Assembly: GCA_943331295.2 (NCBI GenBank)
Contig: CALQLA020000014.1
Coordinates: 1-64,000 of the forward strand
Origin: Bordetella parapertussis
GTDB taxonomy: Bacteria > Pseudomonadota > Gammaproteobacteria > Burkholderiales > Casimicrobiaceae
DNA: 64,000 nt
Direction: 5' to 3'
This document shows positions 1-9,157 of this stretch, one piece after another. Position 1 is the stretch's first letter. Every line of letters starts with the position of its first letter. Under the pieces are notes generated by a model. It was not told the DNA's origin. It saw nothing but the letters and a program-made list of their open reading frames with translations, and ran no database searches. Made by a program: the position numbers and the translations under genes.

Positions 1-679
1 ACGGCCTGTCGAACATCGGGCCGAGGCCGCCCGCGCGACCGACCAGCCACGCCATCAGCCAAACACCCATGCCCAGGATCAACGGCGCCGACCAGTTCTC
101 GAAATGGCGGACCGCGTTCATTCCGATCAGCACGATGACGATGTTGATCGACCAGAAGATGGAGAAGGTGATGAGCGACGGAATGGTGAGACCCATGACC
201 ATCGCGCCGCTGCCGATTTCGCCAAACGCCGGCCAGACCGACATCAGGAAGGTGCGGACTGCTTCGCCACCGATGTAGGTTTGGATGCCGAACCAGCCGC
301 ACGCGATGAGGGCGCGCAGGATCGCGGGGACATTGGCGCCGACGGTGCCGAAGCTGCTGCGCGCGAGCACGGGGAACGGGATGCCGTACTTCGTGCCCGG
401 GTGGGCGTTGAGCAGGATGGGGATGAGCACGATGATGTTGCCCAGGCCGATGGTGATGAGCGCTTGCCACCAGCTCATGCCTACGGCGATCAGGCCGCCG
501 GCGAGTAGGTAGGTCGGGATGCAGTGCGCCATCGCGATCCAGAGGGCGGCGAAGTTGTAGGTCGACCAGGTTCGGCGCGCGATGGGGGTCGGGGCTAGGT
601 CACCGTTGAACAGCGGGCTGTGCGCGATGTCGGGGGGAAGTTCGGCGAGCGCTTCGCGGGTCAGCTGTGGGTCGTGCAT
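1..679 (-). CDS. NCS1-family nucleobase/hydantoin/allantoin permease (N-terminal part)
   Basis: The minus strand reads open from an ATG at 677-679 to the window edge, giving the first 226 residues. The N-terminus has the NCS1 pattern: a short soluble leader with SPLFNGDLAP, then RRTWSTYNFAALWIAM opening the first membrane helix, and HPGTKYGIPFPVLARSSFG before helix 3. These proteins are inner-membrane cation symporters for cytosine, allantoin, hydantoins or similar bases. A GAGGA Shine-Dalgarno sits about 7 nt upstream of the ATG. The rest of the protein is outside the window, so the substrate cannot be narrowed. Repeat and transposon-like debris begins directly upstream, so its promoter region may have been rebuilt. 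Confidence 0.88.
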   Translation of the reverse strand, partial: MHDPQLTREALAELPPDIAHSPLFNGDLAPTPIARRTWSTYNFAALWIAMAHCIPTYLLAGGLIAVGMSWWQALITIGLGNIIVLIPILLNAHPGTKYGIPFPVLARSSFGTVGANVPAILRALIACGWFGIQTYIGGEAVRTFLMSVWPAFGEIGSGAMVMGLTIPSLITFSIFWSINIVIVLIGMNAVRHFENWSAPLILGMGVWLMAWLVGRAGGLGPMFDRP

Positions 680-771
680 TGTTATTCCTCGGGATCCGTC
701 TTGACTTGCGTCGGACCATTGCGACGGGACGGGTGAAATTTCGGGGCTGGGGATCGCGGGTTTTGAAATTT

Positions 772-874
772 TGGACAGGCATGGACTCGTTTGGCATGGC
801 ATGGACTCGATTCGATTTGGGACAGGCATGCACTCCGATCGATTTGGGACAGGCATGAATCTGGGACAGGCATG
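772..874 (+). repeat. Four spaced copies of GGGACAGGCATG
   Basis: The 12-mer GGGACAGGCATG occurs at 819, 846 and 863, with a copy lacking one G at 772. Two copies are preceded by CGATTT. A degenerate GGCATGGCATGG lies at about 793. Repeated short sites of this kind occur at the ends of IS21-type elements, where they bind transposase. No transposase gene is present here, so this is at most a leftover end. It sits just upstream of the NCS1 permease start. Confidence 0.6.
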
Positions 875-948
875 GAATCAGCTCCACATCGAAGACGGAT
901 AGCCATTTCAAGCGCACCGGGCTGAGTGTGGAGGAGCAGATCGGGCGA

Positions 949-1115
949 GTCAAACGTCCATTTGCGGTGACAACGGGCTGCTCCGCACGCTTCTCTCGGC
1001 GCACTTTCGGGCGGTGGCGAGCGCCAGGGTGGCTGCGCGCTGGCAGGCGGGCTGGCGCAGGCGCGAGTGAGCCCGGCGTCGCACACAGACGCGCGGCGGC
1101 GGTTCTGGCTACCCG
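949..1115 (+). repeat. Dispersed decayed repeat, copy 1
   Basis: The first 42 nt (949-990) match the complement of 25834-25875 at 37 of 42 positions. Weaker similarity with small gaps continues to about 1115. The unit probably derives from an old coding or mobile sequence, since conceptual translations of both copies share VKR..AV..GCSAR. No intact gene is present. The gene-free stretch 680-1108 holds this repeat and the 12-mer cluster; I see nothing else in it. Confidence 0.6.
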
Positions 1116-1411
1116 CTGAGGCGCTGGTCGAACTCGAAGGCCGGGGCGCACTGGAGCAGCGGATCAGCGGCGGGATCGTGCTCGTCGTCGGCGGCCTCCC
1201 ACAGCGGCGGGCCGCGGGCGGGCGCGATGCGGGGCGGCGCGGTGGGTTCACCCAGATGGCTGAGGATGTCGCGCACAGTCGGGCCGTCGGTGATGAAGGC
1301 GATGATCCTCATCGCGGCGCCGCAGCGGGGGCAAACCAGCGGAAAAACCTCATGGAGTTGCTGCAACCGCCCCGATACGGACGCCATCCGCATCGGGGCT
1401 TTCTTTTTCAC
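1109..1411 (-). pseudogene. IS91-like transposase, C-terminal remnant
   Basis: A 100-codon frame carries CPRCGAAMRIIAFITDG, then a VRDILSHLG segment, then PPR.APARGPP. This arrangement ends the transposases of IS91-like elements, with a CxxC pair followed by the proline-rich tail. The N-terminal HUH nuclease region of about 300 residues is missing, and no element ends are visible. It therefore looks like a dead 3-prime fragment left by an old insertion. The AlpA-like gene starts 237 nt further out on the same strand and ends 4 bp from it. Confidence 0.65.
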
Positions 1412-1414
1412 GCA

Positions 1415-1648
1415 TCAGTTCGTCGCCGCAGCGGCGCGACCCTCGGCGATCCGCGCGTCAAGCCACGCCTGCACGCTCGTCATTTGCCACGCGCGGCCAC
1501 GCGGTCCCGTCCTCAGGGGCGCCGGGAACGAGCCATCAGCACATTTTTGCCAGAGCTGCGTGCGCCCGATTGCGCAGATGCGCTGAACGTCGGCGCGCTT
1601 AAGGAGAACGTCCGTGACTTGCGGGACCATGGTTGCTTCGTTTGCCAT
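1415..1648 (-). CDS. AlpA-family phage/island transcriptional regulator
   Basis: This 77-residue protein carries the AlpA-type winged helix-turn-helix: LLKRADVQRICAIGRTQLW as the recognition segment, then FPAPLRTGPRGRAW and a C-terminal SVQAWLDARIAEGR helix. AlpA proteins regulate excision or integrase genes of P4-like prophages and islands, which fits the P4-type integrase at 2138-3010. Its start lies inside the frame of the oxidase-like fragment (1513-2055), so the two cannot both be original full genes. It looks intact, but its partner element is broken. Confidence 0.72.
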   Translation of the reverse strand: MANEATMVPQVTDVLLKRADVQRICAIGRTQLWQKCADGSFPAPLRTGPRGRAWQMTSVQAWLDARIAEGRAAAATN

Positions 1649-2055
1649 TTCGCTGCTGCGTCGCTGTTGAGTGCTTGGCGGGGTGGCGGTCCCACGGTGG
1701 AACCATATTTGAGAACCCCGTCAGGCGTTTGCCCTTGAGTCCGAAGATAGCGAATCGGTGCGTTGATGGTGATTAAAAACTCCTGAAGCCCAATGAACTC
1801 GATCATTTTCGGTGCCAAGTAATCCAACATCTGCTTTTCGTAGAAGTTGGTCGCTCGGGTGCGCGTGGCGTATTTCAGCTGTAATCTGTGTTCGCCCTCT
1901 GAGCCAGGCAGTAAGGTCGGCGTTGGGCGCTCGGTGCTGTCCTCGGTGGGAGTGGGGATTTTTTCTGATGCGGTCGTTTGCGGCGATGGCAATGTAGCGC
2001 CCGGTAGTCGAGTGGAGGAATCGGCGCTTCCCTCCGCGGAGACTTCTGAATTCAT
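1513..2055 (-). pseudogene. Pyridoxamine-phosphate-oxidase-like N-terminal fragment
   Basis: A 180-codon frame has a Pro/Ser/Thr-rich leader, then PGSEGEHRLQLKYATRTRA, FYEKQMLDYLAP and MIEFIGLQEFLITI. This matches the start of the PNPOx-like flavoprotein family (typical form GEH.LQ..YGT..RA..FY..Q.LDHLNP.M.EF...QE). The family's next segment, ATAD...CD.SFRAGPPGF, is absent, and the rest is unrelated sequence that runs antisense-free into the AlpA gene. I read it as a gene truncated by the rearrangements of this region. Only about 45 residues are recognisable, so the call is moderate. Confidence 0.45.
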
Positions 2056-2137
2056 CGCGGCACTCCGGTGCCGAGTCGGTGACCTAAGGATCGGGAGCCT
2101 CGAGGCGACGTTCGCCTAGCCTGGCGATCCATTTGAC

Positions 2138-3010
2138 TTAACGCGACACGCAACATGAACAATCTCCAACGCCTATAGAAAATGCACTGGTTCGGTTGGT
2201 GCCGACGTAGGACCGCATCGCGCAGAGCAACTGCGGCACCTCGGCGACGGGCACGCACGGGTGGTTGCCTTCCGGGTTGGCGCGCCGCGCCGGCTTCACC
2301 CGCTTGTTGATCTCCCTCTTGCCGATCGCAACCGGATTCGACGGCAGCTTGTGGTGCAGCGCGGCGTACTCGAAAACGGAATCCAGCCGTTGCCGGACGC
2401 GCCGCGCCGTTTCAACCTTCCCGGCGGCGACTAGCCCACCGATCAAGTCGAGGATGGCCCCGGGCTCAATGGTGCCTATCGGCTTGTCGCCGATGATCGG
2501 GTAGACGTGATCTTTGAGGGACTGGACGACTTGCTCGATGGTGCGTGCGGACCAATCCGCCCGACCATCCGCGACCCACGCGTCAGCGACAACCCTGAAC
2601 GTCAGCGCCAGCCGCGCGGTATCGACCTGCGCGCGTGCCTTCTCGGCCTCGCGCTGCTCCCGCGCCGCCTGCTTTGCGGCAAGCGTGTCGCGCTGCGCCT
2701 CGGCGTTTATCGCCTTTTCGGACTTGGGGTCAAGGCCGGACGCGATTGAGCCCTTGCGCCGGTCGCGCTCGGTCCGCGCCGCCTTCGGTCCCATCTTGCC
2801 CGGCGCGGTGCCGTAGACCCCGAGAATGACGGCTTGCGCTTTGCCGGCGCGCTTGTACCGGAACTCCCACGCTTTGCCGCCGGACGGGTAGACGATGAGG
2901 TACAGCGAGCCGCCATCGTTCTCCCGATACACGCGGAGCTTATGCACCCCGGTGCTCTTGTGCGTGGTGGCGCGCGGGAGCAGTGCGTCGATTTCGATGG
3001 CGGTCAGCAT
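2138..3010 (-). pseudogene. P4-type tyrosine integrase, truncated before the catalytic domain
   Basis: The frame has the N-terminal arm-binding domain of P4-like integrases (MLTAIEIDALLP..., GGSLYLIVYPSGGKAWEFRY, near residues 1-95). A charged linker and the core-binding domain follow (FRVVADAWVADGRADWS...QRLDSVFEYAALHHKLPSNP, about 130-230). It stops soon after VPQLLCAMRSYVG, so the R...H-x-x-R...Y catalytic domain of about 180 residues is missing. I chose the ATG at 3010, which matches the family start and has GGAG upstream; the frame stays open to 3070. It starts about 240 bp from the 3-prime end of tRNA-Ser, the usual place for such integrases. It should be inactive. Confidence 0.8.
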
Positions 3011-3251
3011 GCGGACTCCGGTAGTGTGTTTTTCGGGGGCCTCCGGAGGGTGCCAACGCACTACTGGCACGCCTTCGACTCACGACCCACCACCGAACAT
3101 ACCACCCGAGACACGGCTGTTAGCGCAACGTACCGAACTCTACCAATTCGTAAACCGCAGCACCTACCACCAAGAAAGGCTTTATTCTATTGCTATTATT
3201 TCGACATGCGGTCATTAGCGAACGGTGGCGAACGCTAACGACCGTAGTGTG

Positions 3252-3344
3252 TGGCGGAGACGAAGGGATTCGAACCCTTGATGCAGTTTTTGGCCGCATG
3301 CTCCCTTAGCAGGGGAGTGCCTTCGACCTCTCGGCCACGTCTCC
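3252..3344 (-). tRNA. tRNA-Ser(GCU)
   Basis: The minus strand folds as a class II tRNA of 93 nt with CCA encoded. The acceptor stem is GGAGACG paired with CGTCTCC, with discriminator G. The anticodon loop is CTGCTAA with anticodon GCT, and the T arm reads GGGTTCGAATCCC. The long variable arm is typical of serine tRNA. It lies downstream of lysC on the same strand. The degenerate island next to its 3-prime end suggests that this end served as an integration site. Confidence 0.95.
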
Positions 3345-3356
3345 GGTAAGACGGTG

Positions 3357-3386
3357 ATTGTACGCACCGATGCCCCGGTGCGTCAA
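3357..3386 (-). promoter_or_regulatory. Promoter for tRNA-Ser
   Basis: On the minus strand, TTGACG (complement of 3381-3386) and TACAAT (complement of 3357-3362) are separated by 18 bp. Both hexamers match the sigma-70 consensus at five of six positions. Transcription would start a few bases before the tRNA 5-prime end at 3344. Confidence 0.6.
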
Positions 3387-3422
3387 ACGAATCTTTGCAA
3401 AAATCCTTGAAGAAACCGCAAG

Positions 3423-4682
3423 TTAGATCGACGATTTAACGGGCGGAGGCGCACGCTCGAGGTCGAAGGCCTTGTGCAGCACCCGCACCGCGAGTTCGAG
3501 GTATTTCTCGTCGATCACGACCGAAATCTTGATCTCGGACGTCGAAATCATCTGGATGTTGATGCCCTCCCCGGCCAGCGCCTGGAACATCCTGCTGGCG
3601 AGCCCGACGTGCGAGCGCATCCCGATGCCGACGGCGGACACCTTGCAGATCCGGTTGTCGCCGATGATCTCGCGCGCCTTGAACGTGCGGCCGGTTTCCC
3701 GCGCCAGCACGTCGAGCGCCTTCTGGTACTCGTTGCGGTTGACCGTGAACGAGAAGTCCGTGTGCCCCGACGCGCCGATGTTCTGCACGATCATGTCGAC
3801 GTCGATGTTGGCGTCGGCGATCGGGCCGAGGATCGCGTAAGCGATGCCGGGCCTGTCCTCGACCCCCATCACCGAAATCTTGGCCTCGTCGCGGGTGAAC
3901 GCGATGCCGGAAATGATCGCCTGTTCCATGCTGTGGTCTTCCTCAAACGTGATCAGCGTGCCGGCCGACGTCGACTCGGGCTCCTCGAACGACGAGAGCA
4001 CGCGAAGCTTGACGCGGTACTTGCCGGCGAACTCGACCGAGCGGATCTGCAGCACCTTCGAGCCGAGGCTCGCCATCTCGAGCATTTCCTCGAAGGTGAT
4101 GGTGTCGAGGCGCCGGGCCTCGGGCACGATCCGCGGATCGGTGGTGTAGACGCCGTCGACGTCGGTGTAGATCTGGCATTCGTCGGCGGACAGCGCCGCG
4201 GCCAGCGCCACGCCGGACGTGTCGGAGCCGCCGCGGCCCAGCGTCGTGATGTTGCCGTCGGCATCGACGCCCTGGAATCCGGCGACGATCACCACCCTGC
4301 CGGCGTCGAGATCGGCGCGCATGGCGGCCTCGTCGATGCTGAGGATTCGCGCCTTGGTAAACGCGCTGTCGGTCAGCACGCGCACCTGGCCGCCGGTGTA
4401 GCTGCGGGCGGGGATGCCCGCCGCCTCGAGGGCGATCGCGAGGAGGCCGATGGTGACCTGCTCGCCGGTGGCAGCGACCACGTCGAGTTCGCGCGGATTG
4501 GGATTCGGCGCCAGCTCCTTCGCCAGCGCCAGCAGCCGGTTGGTCTCGCCGCTCATCGCGGAGAGCACCACGACGAGCTGGTGGCCCTGCTTGCGGTAGT
4601 GCGCGACGCGGCGCGCGACGTTCCTGATGCGGTCGGTGGTGCCGACGGATGTGCCGCCGTATTTCTGGACGATCAGTGACAT
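3423..4682 (-). CDS. lysC: Aspartate kinase
   Basis: Aspartokinase phosphorylates aspartate to aspartyl-phosphate, the first step toward lysine, threonine, methionine and isoleucine. The 419-residue protein opens with the kinase motif KYGGTSVG, has GRGGSDTSGVALA in the catalytic domain at about 150-165, and ends with tandem ACT domains (about 260-410). The length matches the lysine-sensitive, monofunctional beta/alpha-proteobacterial type with no fused homoserine dehydrogenase. An internal start for a beta subunit is possible near the MEQAIISGIAF segment, as in some relatives; I did not see enough to call it. It follows fabF by 39 bp on the same strand. Confidence 0.95.
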   Translation of the reverse strand: MSLIVQKYGGTSVGTTDRIRNVARRVAHYRKQGHQLVVVLSAMSGETNRLLALAKELAPNPNPRELDVVAATGEQVTIGLLAIALEAAGIPARSYTGGQVRVLTDSAFTKARILSIDEAAMRADLDAGRVVIVAGFQGVDADGNITTLGRGGSDTSGVALAAALSADECQIYTDVDGVYTTDPRIVPEARRLDTITFEEMLEMASLGSKVLQIRSVEFAGKYRVKLRVLSSFEEPESTSAGTLITFEEDHSMEQAIISGIAFTRDEAKISVMGVEDRPGIAYAILGPIADANIDVDMIVQNIGASGHTDFSFTVNRNEYQKALDVLARETGRTFKAREIIGDNRICKVSAVGIGMRSHVGLASRMFQALAGEGINIQMISTSEIKISVVIDEKYLELAVRVLHKAFDLERAPPPVKSSI

Positions 4683-4721
4683 TGCGGTGGCAGGTTGGGC
4701 GAAGGGCGTCGGCGTCGCGCG

Positions 4722-5960
4722 TCAGAGCGCGCGGAAGACGAGCGTCGCGTTGGTGCCACCGAAGCCGAACGAATTGGACATCGCGGCGCGGATCGGCATC
4801 GACCGCGCGACGTTCGGCACGAAGTCGAGGTCGCATTTCGGATCGACGTTGAACAGGTTGGCGGTGGGCGGCGCGACCTGGTCGCGCATCGCCAGCACCG
4901 TGAATACCGCCTCGATGCCGCCGGCGGCGCCCAGCAGGTGGCCGGTCATCGACTTGGTCGACGACACGGCGAGCTTGTCCGCGTGCGCGCCGAAGCAGCG
5001 GCGGACCGCGACGCACTCGGCGATGTCGCCCAGCGGCGTCGAGGTGCCGTGCGCGTTGATGTAGTCGATGCCGTCCGGTGCCAGCTGCGCGTTCTTCAGC
5101 GCGTTCGCCATGCTGCGCGCCGCGCCGTGCCCGTCCTCGGGCGGCGCGGTGATGTGGTGCGCGTCGGCGCTCATCCCGTAGCCCGCGAGCTCGCAGTAGA
5201 CGCGCGCGCCGCGCGCCTTGGCGTGCTCGTATTCCTCCAGCACCAACACGCCGGCCCCTTCGCCGAGCACGAAGCCGTCGCGGTCGACGTCCCACGGCCG
5301 GCTCGCGGTCGTCGGGTCGTCGTTGCGGTGCGACAGCGCCCGCGCCGCGCAGAAGCCGCCGATGCCGAGCGGACTGACCGTCGACTCGGTGCCGCCGGCG
5401 ATCATGACGTCGGCGTCGCCGTACTCGATGATCCGCGCGGCCTCGCCGAGGCTGTGGTTCGCCGTCGAGCAGGCGCTGACCGTGGCGAGGTTCGGGCCCT
5501 GGTAGCCGTAGTGGATCGACACCAGTCCCGACAGCATGTTGATGATCGACCCCGGCACGAAGAATGGCGAGATCTTGCGCAGCCCGCCCTCCATGTACGC
5601 GGCCTTGGTCTCCTCGATCATCGGCAGGCCGCCGATGCCGGAGCCGATGCAGACCCCGAAGCGCTCGCGGTCGCCCGCATAGTCCTCGAGCCCGGCGTCC
5701 TTCACCGCTTCCATCGTGGCGACGAGGCCGAAATGGACAAAGTGGTCGTAGCGCCGCGCTTCCTTGGCCGACAGGTACTTCGTGACGTCGAAGTCCCTGA
5801 CCTCGGCGGCGAAGCGCACCGGGAACGCGGCGGCGTCGAAGCGCGTGATCGGACCCACGCCCGAGCGCGCAGCGAGGATCGCGGACCAGGAATCGGCAAG
5901 GCCGATGCCGACCGGCGAGACGATCCCCATTCCGGTGACGACGACGCGGCGACGGGACAT
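4722..5960 (-). CDS. fabF: 3-oxoacyl-[acyl-carrier-protein] synthase II
   Basis: FabF condenses malonyl-ACP with a growing acyl-ACP in cytosolic type II fatty-acid synthesis. The thiolase fold of 412 residues has the catalytic Cys164 (in VSACSTANHS), His304 (NAHGTSTPLGD), Lys336 and His341 (TGHLLGAAGG). Length and motifs are normal. It is the last gene of the fab operon, following acpP by 134 bp. Confidence 0.96.
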   Translation of the reverse strand: MSRRRVVVTGMGIVSPVGIGLADSWSAILAARSGVGPITRFDAAAFPVRFAAEVRDFDVTKYLSAKEARRYDHFVHFGLVATMEAVKDAGLEDYAGDRERFGVCIGSGIGGLPMIEETKAAYMEGGLRKISPFFVPGSIINMLSGLVSIHYGYQGPNLATVSACSTANHSLGEAARIIEYGDADVMIAGGTESTVSPLGIGGFCAARALSHRNDDPTTASRPWDVDRDGFVLGEGAGVLVLEEYEHAKARGARVYCELAGYGMSADAHHITAPPEDGHGAARSMANALKNAQLAPDGIDYINAHGTSTPLGDIAECVAVRRCFGAHADKLAVSSTKSMTGHLLGAAGGIEAVFTVLAMRDQVAPPTANLFNVDPKCDLDFVPNVARSMPIRAAMSNSFGFGGTNATLVFRAL

Positions 5961-6094
5961 GACGGGGGGAATCCGAAGGAAAGCGAAACGACGTGGAGAT
6001 GGAGACGGCGCCGGGAAGATTGCCTGCCCGGTGCGCGTCGTTGCGGACCGGCCGGGCCGAGGCGATCAGGCCCCGGCGACCGGCCCGCGGCGAA

Positions 6095-6334
6095 TCACTT
6101 CTTGACGTGCGAGCCGATGTAGTCGATCGCCTGCTGCACCGTGGTGATCTTCTCCGCCTCGTCGTCGGGGATCTCGGTCTCGAACTCTTCCTCGAGCGCC
6201 ATCACGAGCTCGACCGTGTCGAGCGAATCCGCGCCGAGATCGTCGACGAACGACGATTCGTTCTTGATCTCTGCCTCGTTGACGCCGAGTTGCTCGGCGA
6301 CGATCTTTCTCACGCGCTGTTCAATGTTTTCCAT
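6095..6334 (-). CDS. acpP: Acyl carrier protein
   Basis: This small acidic four-helix protein of 79 residues carries growing acyl chains on 4-prime-phosphopantetheine. The attachment serine is Ser37 in [10 protein letters not shown]. The sequence [18 protein letters not shown] is the usual ACP start. It lies between fabG (102 bp upstream) and fabF, the canonical position. A purine-rich AGGAG precedes the ATG. Confidence 0.97.
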   Translation of the reverse strand: MENIEQRVRKIVAEQLGVNEAEIKNESSFVDDLGADSLDTVELVMALEEEFETEIPDDEAEKITTVQQAIDYIGSHVKK

Positions 6335-6436
6335 GCTTCTCCTCCCGCTGCGGGGAATGACCGATTTAAACGCGGCGATATTAACAGAAGAGCCGCGCCG
6401 TCCCTAACCTATTCGCTGCCCGCTCCCGGCCAGCCC

Positions 6437-7192
6437 TTACGCCATGTACATGCCGCCGTTGACGTGCAGCGTGGCGCCGGTGATGTACGCCGCCCGCGCC
6501 GACGCCAGGAACGCGACCGTCTCGGCGACGTCGCCGGGCGTGCCCAGCCGGCCCAGCGGGATGCTCTCCAGCAGCTTGGCGCGCTGCGCGTCGGCGAGGC
6601 CGCGCGTCATGTCGGTGTCGATGAAGCCCGGGGCGACGCAGTTCGCGGTGATGTTGCGGCTGCCCACCTCCTGCGCCAGCGACTTGGTGAACCCGACCAG
6701 CGCCGCCTTGGCCGCCGCGTAGTTCGCCTGCCCCGCGTTGCCGCTGGTGCCGACGACCGAGCCGATCTGGATGATCCGCCCGCGGCGGGCCTTCATCATC
6801 CCGCGCAGGACCGCCTTGGCGAGCCGGTACGCGGGCTTGAGGTTGGTCGCCATGATGGCGTCCCACTCGTCCTCCTTCATCCGCACCAGCAGGTTGTCGC
6901 GGGTGATTCCGGCATTGTTGACGAGGATCGTGACCGCGCCAAAGCGGGCCTCGATGCCGGCCAGCGCCGCCTCGACCGCGGCGCCGTCGGTGACGTCGAG
7001 CCGAATGCCTGCGCCCGGCCTGCCGGCAGCGGCGAGGTACGCTGATATCGCGGCAGCGCCGTCGTCGGTCGTGGCCGTGCCGACGACCGTGGCACCGTCC
7101 CGGGCCAGCGCCAGCGCGATGGCCTGGCCGATGCCGCGCGTGGCGCCGGTGACAAGGGCGACCTGCGGGCTCAGCGTGGTTTCATCTGTCAT
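6437..7192 (-). CDS. fabG: 3-oxoacyl-[acyl-carrier-protein] reductase
   Basis: FabG is the NADPH-dependent short-chain dehydrogenase that reduces beta-ketoacyl-ACP. The 251-residue protein shows the nucleotide-binding GATRGIG (16-22), the NNAG motif (92-95), and the catalytic set Asn117, Ser145, Tyr158 and Lys162. The ATG at 7192 gives MTDETTLSPQVALVTG and fits the family start; the same frame stays open far upstream through fabD and should not be extended. The gap to fabD is 14 bp, consistent with one operon. Confidence 0.95.
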   Translation of the reverse strand: MTDETTLSPQVALVTGATRGIGQAIALALARDGATVVGTATTDDGAAAISAYLAAAGRPGAGIRLDVTDGAAVEAALAGIEARFGAVTILVNNAGITRDNLLVRMKEDEWDAIMATNLKPAYRLAKAVLRGMMKARRGRIIQIGSVVGTSGNAGQANYAAAKAALVGFTKSLAQEVGSRNITANCVAPGFIDTDMTRGLADAQRAKLLESIPLGRLGTPGDVAETVAFLASARAAYITGATLHVNGGMYMA

Positions 7193-7206
7193 CGGTCGGT
7201 TTCCTG

Positions 7207-8142
7207 TCAGGGCGCGGCGAGTTCCGCCCGCACGGCGTCGAAGGCCGCGTCGTCGGCCAGCGCCAGCGACGCGACGTCGGGGGCGATCCGGCGGGTGAGG
7301 CCGGAAAGCACCTTGCCCGGGCCGCATTCTACGACGTGGGTGGCGCCGCCGGCGATGATCGCCTGGATCGTCTCGACCCAGCGCACGGGGCTCGCCGCCT
7401 GCCGCGCGAGTGCGGTGCGGATGCCCGCGGCATCGGCGTGCACCTGCACGTCGACGTTGTGCAACACCGGGATCGACGGCGTCGCCACGGCGACCTCGGC
7501 GAGGCGCTGCGCGAGGCGCTCCGCCGCCGGCTTCAGCAGCGAACTGTGGAACGGCGCCGACACCGGCAGCATCACCGCGCGCTTGGCGCCCGCGGCCTTG
7601 CAGGCGGCCACGGCGCGCTCGACGGCTTCCCTGTGCCCGGCGATGACGACCTGGTTCGGGGCGTTGAAATTGACGGGCTCGACCTGCTGGCCCTGCGCCG
7701 CGGCCACGCACGCGGCGGCCACGCCGGCGTCGTCCAGGCCCAGCACCGCGGCCATCGCGCCCACGCCGGCCGGCACGGCGTCCTGCATCGCCTGTGCCCG
7801 AAAGCGCACCAGCGGCAGGGCGTCGGCGAAGGTCAGCGCGCCGGCGGCGACCAGCGCCGTGTACTCGCCCAGGCTATGCCCGGCCAGCACGACCGGCTGC
7901 GGCCCGCCGGCGGCAACCCAGGCGCGCCAGACGGCGACGCCTGCGGCCAGCATCACCGGCTGCGTGTTCACGGTCTGGTTGAGCGCCTCGGCAGGGCCAT
8001 TCTCGACCAGCGCGAACAAATCCTGCCCGAGCACGGCCGACGCCTCGTCGAACGTCGCGCGTACGACCGGATGCCCTGCGTAGTCCGCGAGCATCCCGAC
8101 CGACTGCGAGCCCTGCCCCGGAAAGACGAATGCGAGTTTCAT
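7207..8142 (-). CDS. fabD: Malonyl-CoA:ACP transacylase
   Basis: FabD moves the malonyl group from CoA to ACP. The protein begins MKLAFVFPGQGSQ, the family signature, and has the nucleophile Ser90 in AGHSLGEY and the catalytic-histidine segment SAPFHSSLL. It is 311 residues, a normal length. The start is an ATG at 8142; another ATG directly precedes it at 8145, with AGG about 7 nt upstream, and either may be used. Confidence 0.95.
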   Translation of the reverse strand: MKLAFVFPGQGSQSVGMLADYAGHPVVRATFDEASAVLGQDLFALVENGPAEALNQTVNTQPVMLAAGVAVWRAWVAAGGPQPVVLAGHSLGEYTALVAAGALTFADALPLVRFRAQAMQDAVPAGVGAMAAVLGLDDAGVAAACVAAAQGQQVEPVNFNAPNQVVIAGHREAVERAVAACKAAGAKRAVMLPVSAPFHSSLLKPAAERLAQRLAEVAVATPSIPVLHNVDVQVHADAAGIRTALARQAASPVRWVETIQAIIAGGATHVVECGPGKVLSGLTRRIAPDVASLALADDAAFDAVRAELAAP

Positions 8143-8200
8143 CATTGCAACCTCGTTTGCCGACATGTTTTCGAACTCGCCCGACTGCAATGCTTCCCGC

Positions 8201-9157
8201 TCACCAGCGCAGGAATACCGAACCCCACGTGAAGCCACCGCCGACGCCGACCAGCATCACGTGCTGGCCCGGCTGGATGCGGCCGTCGCGGACCGCGACG
8301 TCGAGCGCCAGCGGAATCGATGCCGCCGACGTGTTGCCGTGGTCCGCGACGGTGGCGACGACGTGCTCCGCCGTCAGCCCGAGCTTCCTGGCCGTGGCGT
8401 CCATGATCCGGATGTTCGCCTGGTGCGGAATCAGCCAGTCGATCTGGTCGGCCGTCATCGCGTTGGCGGCGAGCGCTTCCTGCGCGACCTCGGCCAGCAC
8501 CTTGACCGCGAACTTGAACACCGCGTGCCCGTCCATCGTCAGGAACGGCCTGCCCTCGACCACGCCGTTGGCGACGCGGCCCGGCACCTCGAGAATGCGC
8601 CGGTGGCTGCCGTCGGCGTGAAGGTGCGTCGACAGGATGCCCGGTTCCGCCGAGGGCAGCAGAACCACCGCCCCGGCGCCGTCGCCGAACAGCACGCAGG
8701 TGCCGCGGTCGTGCCAGTCGAGGATCCGCGAATAGATTTCGGCGCCGACCACCAGCGCATTGCGCGCGCTGCCGGTTGCGACCATCTTGTCGGCGATCGC
8801 CAGCGCGTAGACGAAGCCCGAGCAGACCGCCTGCACGTCGAACGCGGCGCCGCCCCTCGCGCCGAGCTTTTCCTGCAGGATGCATGCCGTCGACGGGAAG
8901 ATCATGTCGGGCGTGGTGGTCGCGACGACGATGAGGTCGACGTCGGCCGGTGCGAGCCCCGCCGCCTGCAGCGCGGCCAGCGCTGCGGCAAGCGCCAGGT
9001 CCGAGGTCTGTTCCGAGTCGGCAGCGATGTGGCGCGCGCGGATCCCGGTGCGCGCGACGATCCAGTCGTCGCTGGTCTCGACGCGCTGCGCGAGGTCGGC
9101 GTTGGTGACGCGGTTCGCGGGCAGGTAGCTGCCCGTGCCGGCGATGCGGCTAGGCAC
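8201..9157 (-). CDS. fabH: 3-oxoacyl-[acyl-carrier-protein] synthase III
   Basis: FabH starts fatty-acid synthesis by condensing acetyl-CoA with malonyl-ACP. The catalytic triad is Cys112 ([11 protein letters not shown]), His245 (IPHQAN) and Asn275 (DHGNTSAAS). The preferred start is GTG at 9157, giving [13 protein letters not shown] and 318 residues. This overlaps the plsX stop by 8 nt, which suggests translational coupling. An in-frame start further upstream would add 38 unrelated arginine-rich residues and is unlikely. Confidence 0.94.
   Translation of the reverse strand: MPSRIAGTGSYLPANRVTNADLAQRVETSDDWIVARTGIRARHIAADSEQTSDLALAAALAALQAAGLAPADVDLIVVATTTPDMIFPSTACILQEKLGARGGAAFDVQAVCSGFVYALAIADKMVATGSARNALVVGAEIYSRILDWHDRGTCVLFGDGAGAVVLLPSAEPGILSTHLHADGSHRRILEVPGRVANGVVEGRPFLTMDGHAVFKFAVKVLAEVAQEALAANAMTADQIDWLIPHQANIRIMDATARKLGLTAEHVVATVADHGNTSAASIPLALDVAVRDGRIQPGQHVMLVGVGGGFTWGSVFLRW

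Noticed and set aside
1..3251. Second attachment site (direct repeat of the tRNA-Ser 3-prime end)
   Set aside because: No copy of the tRNA 3-prime sequence was seen left of the integrase remnant within the window.
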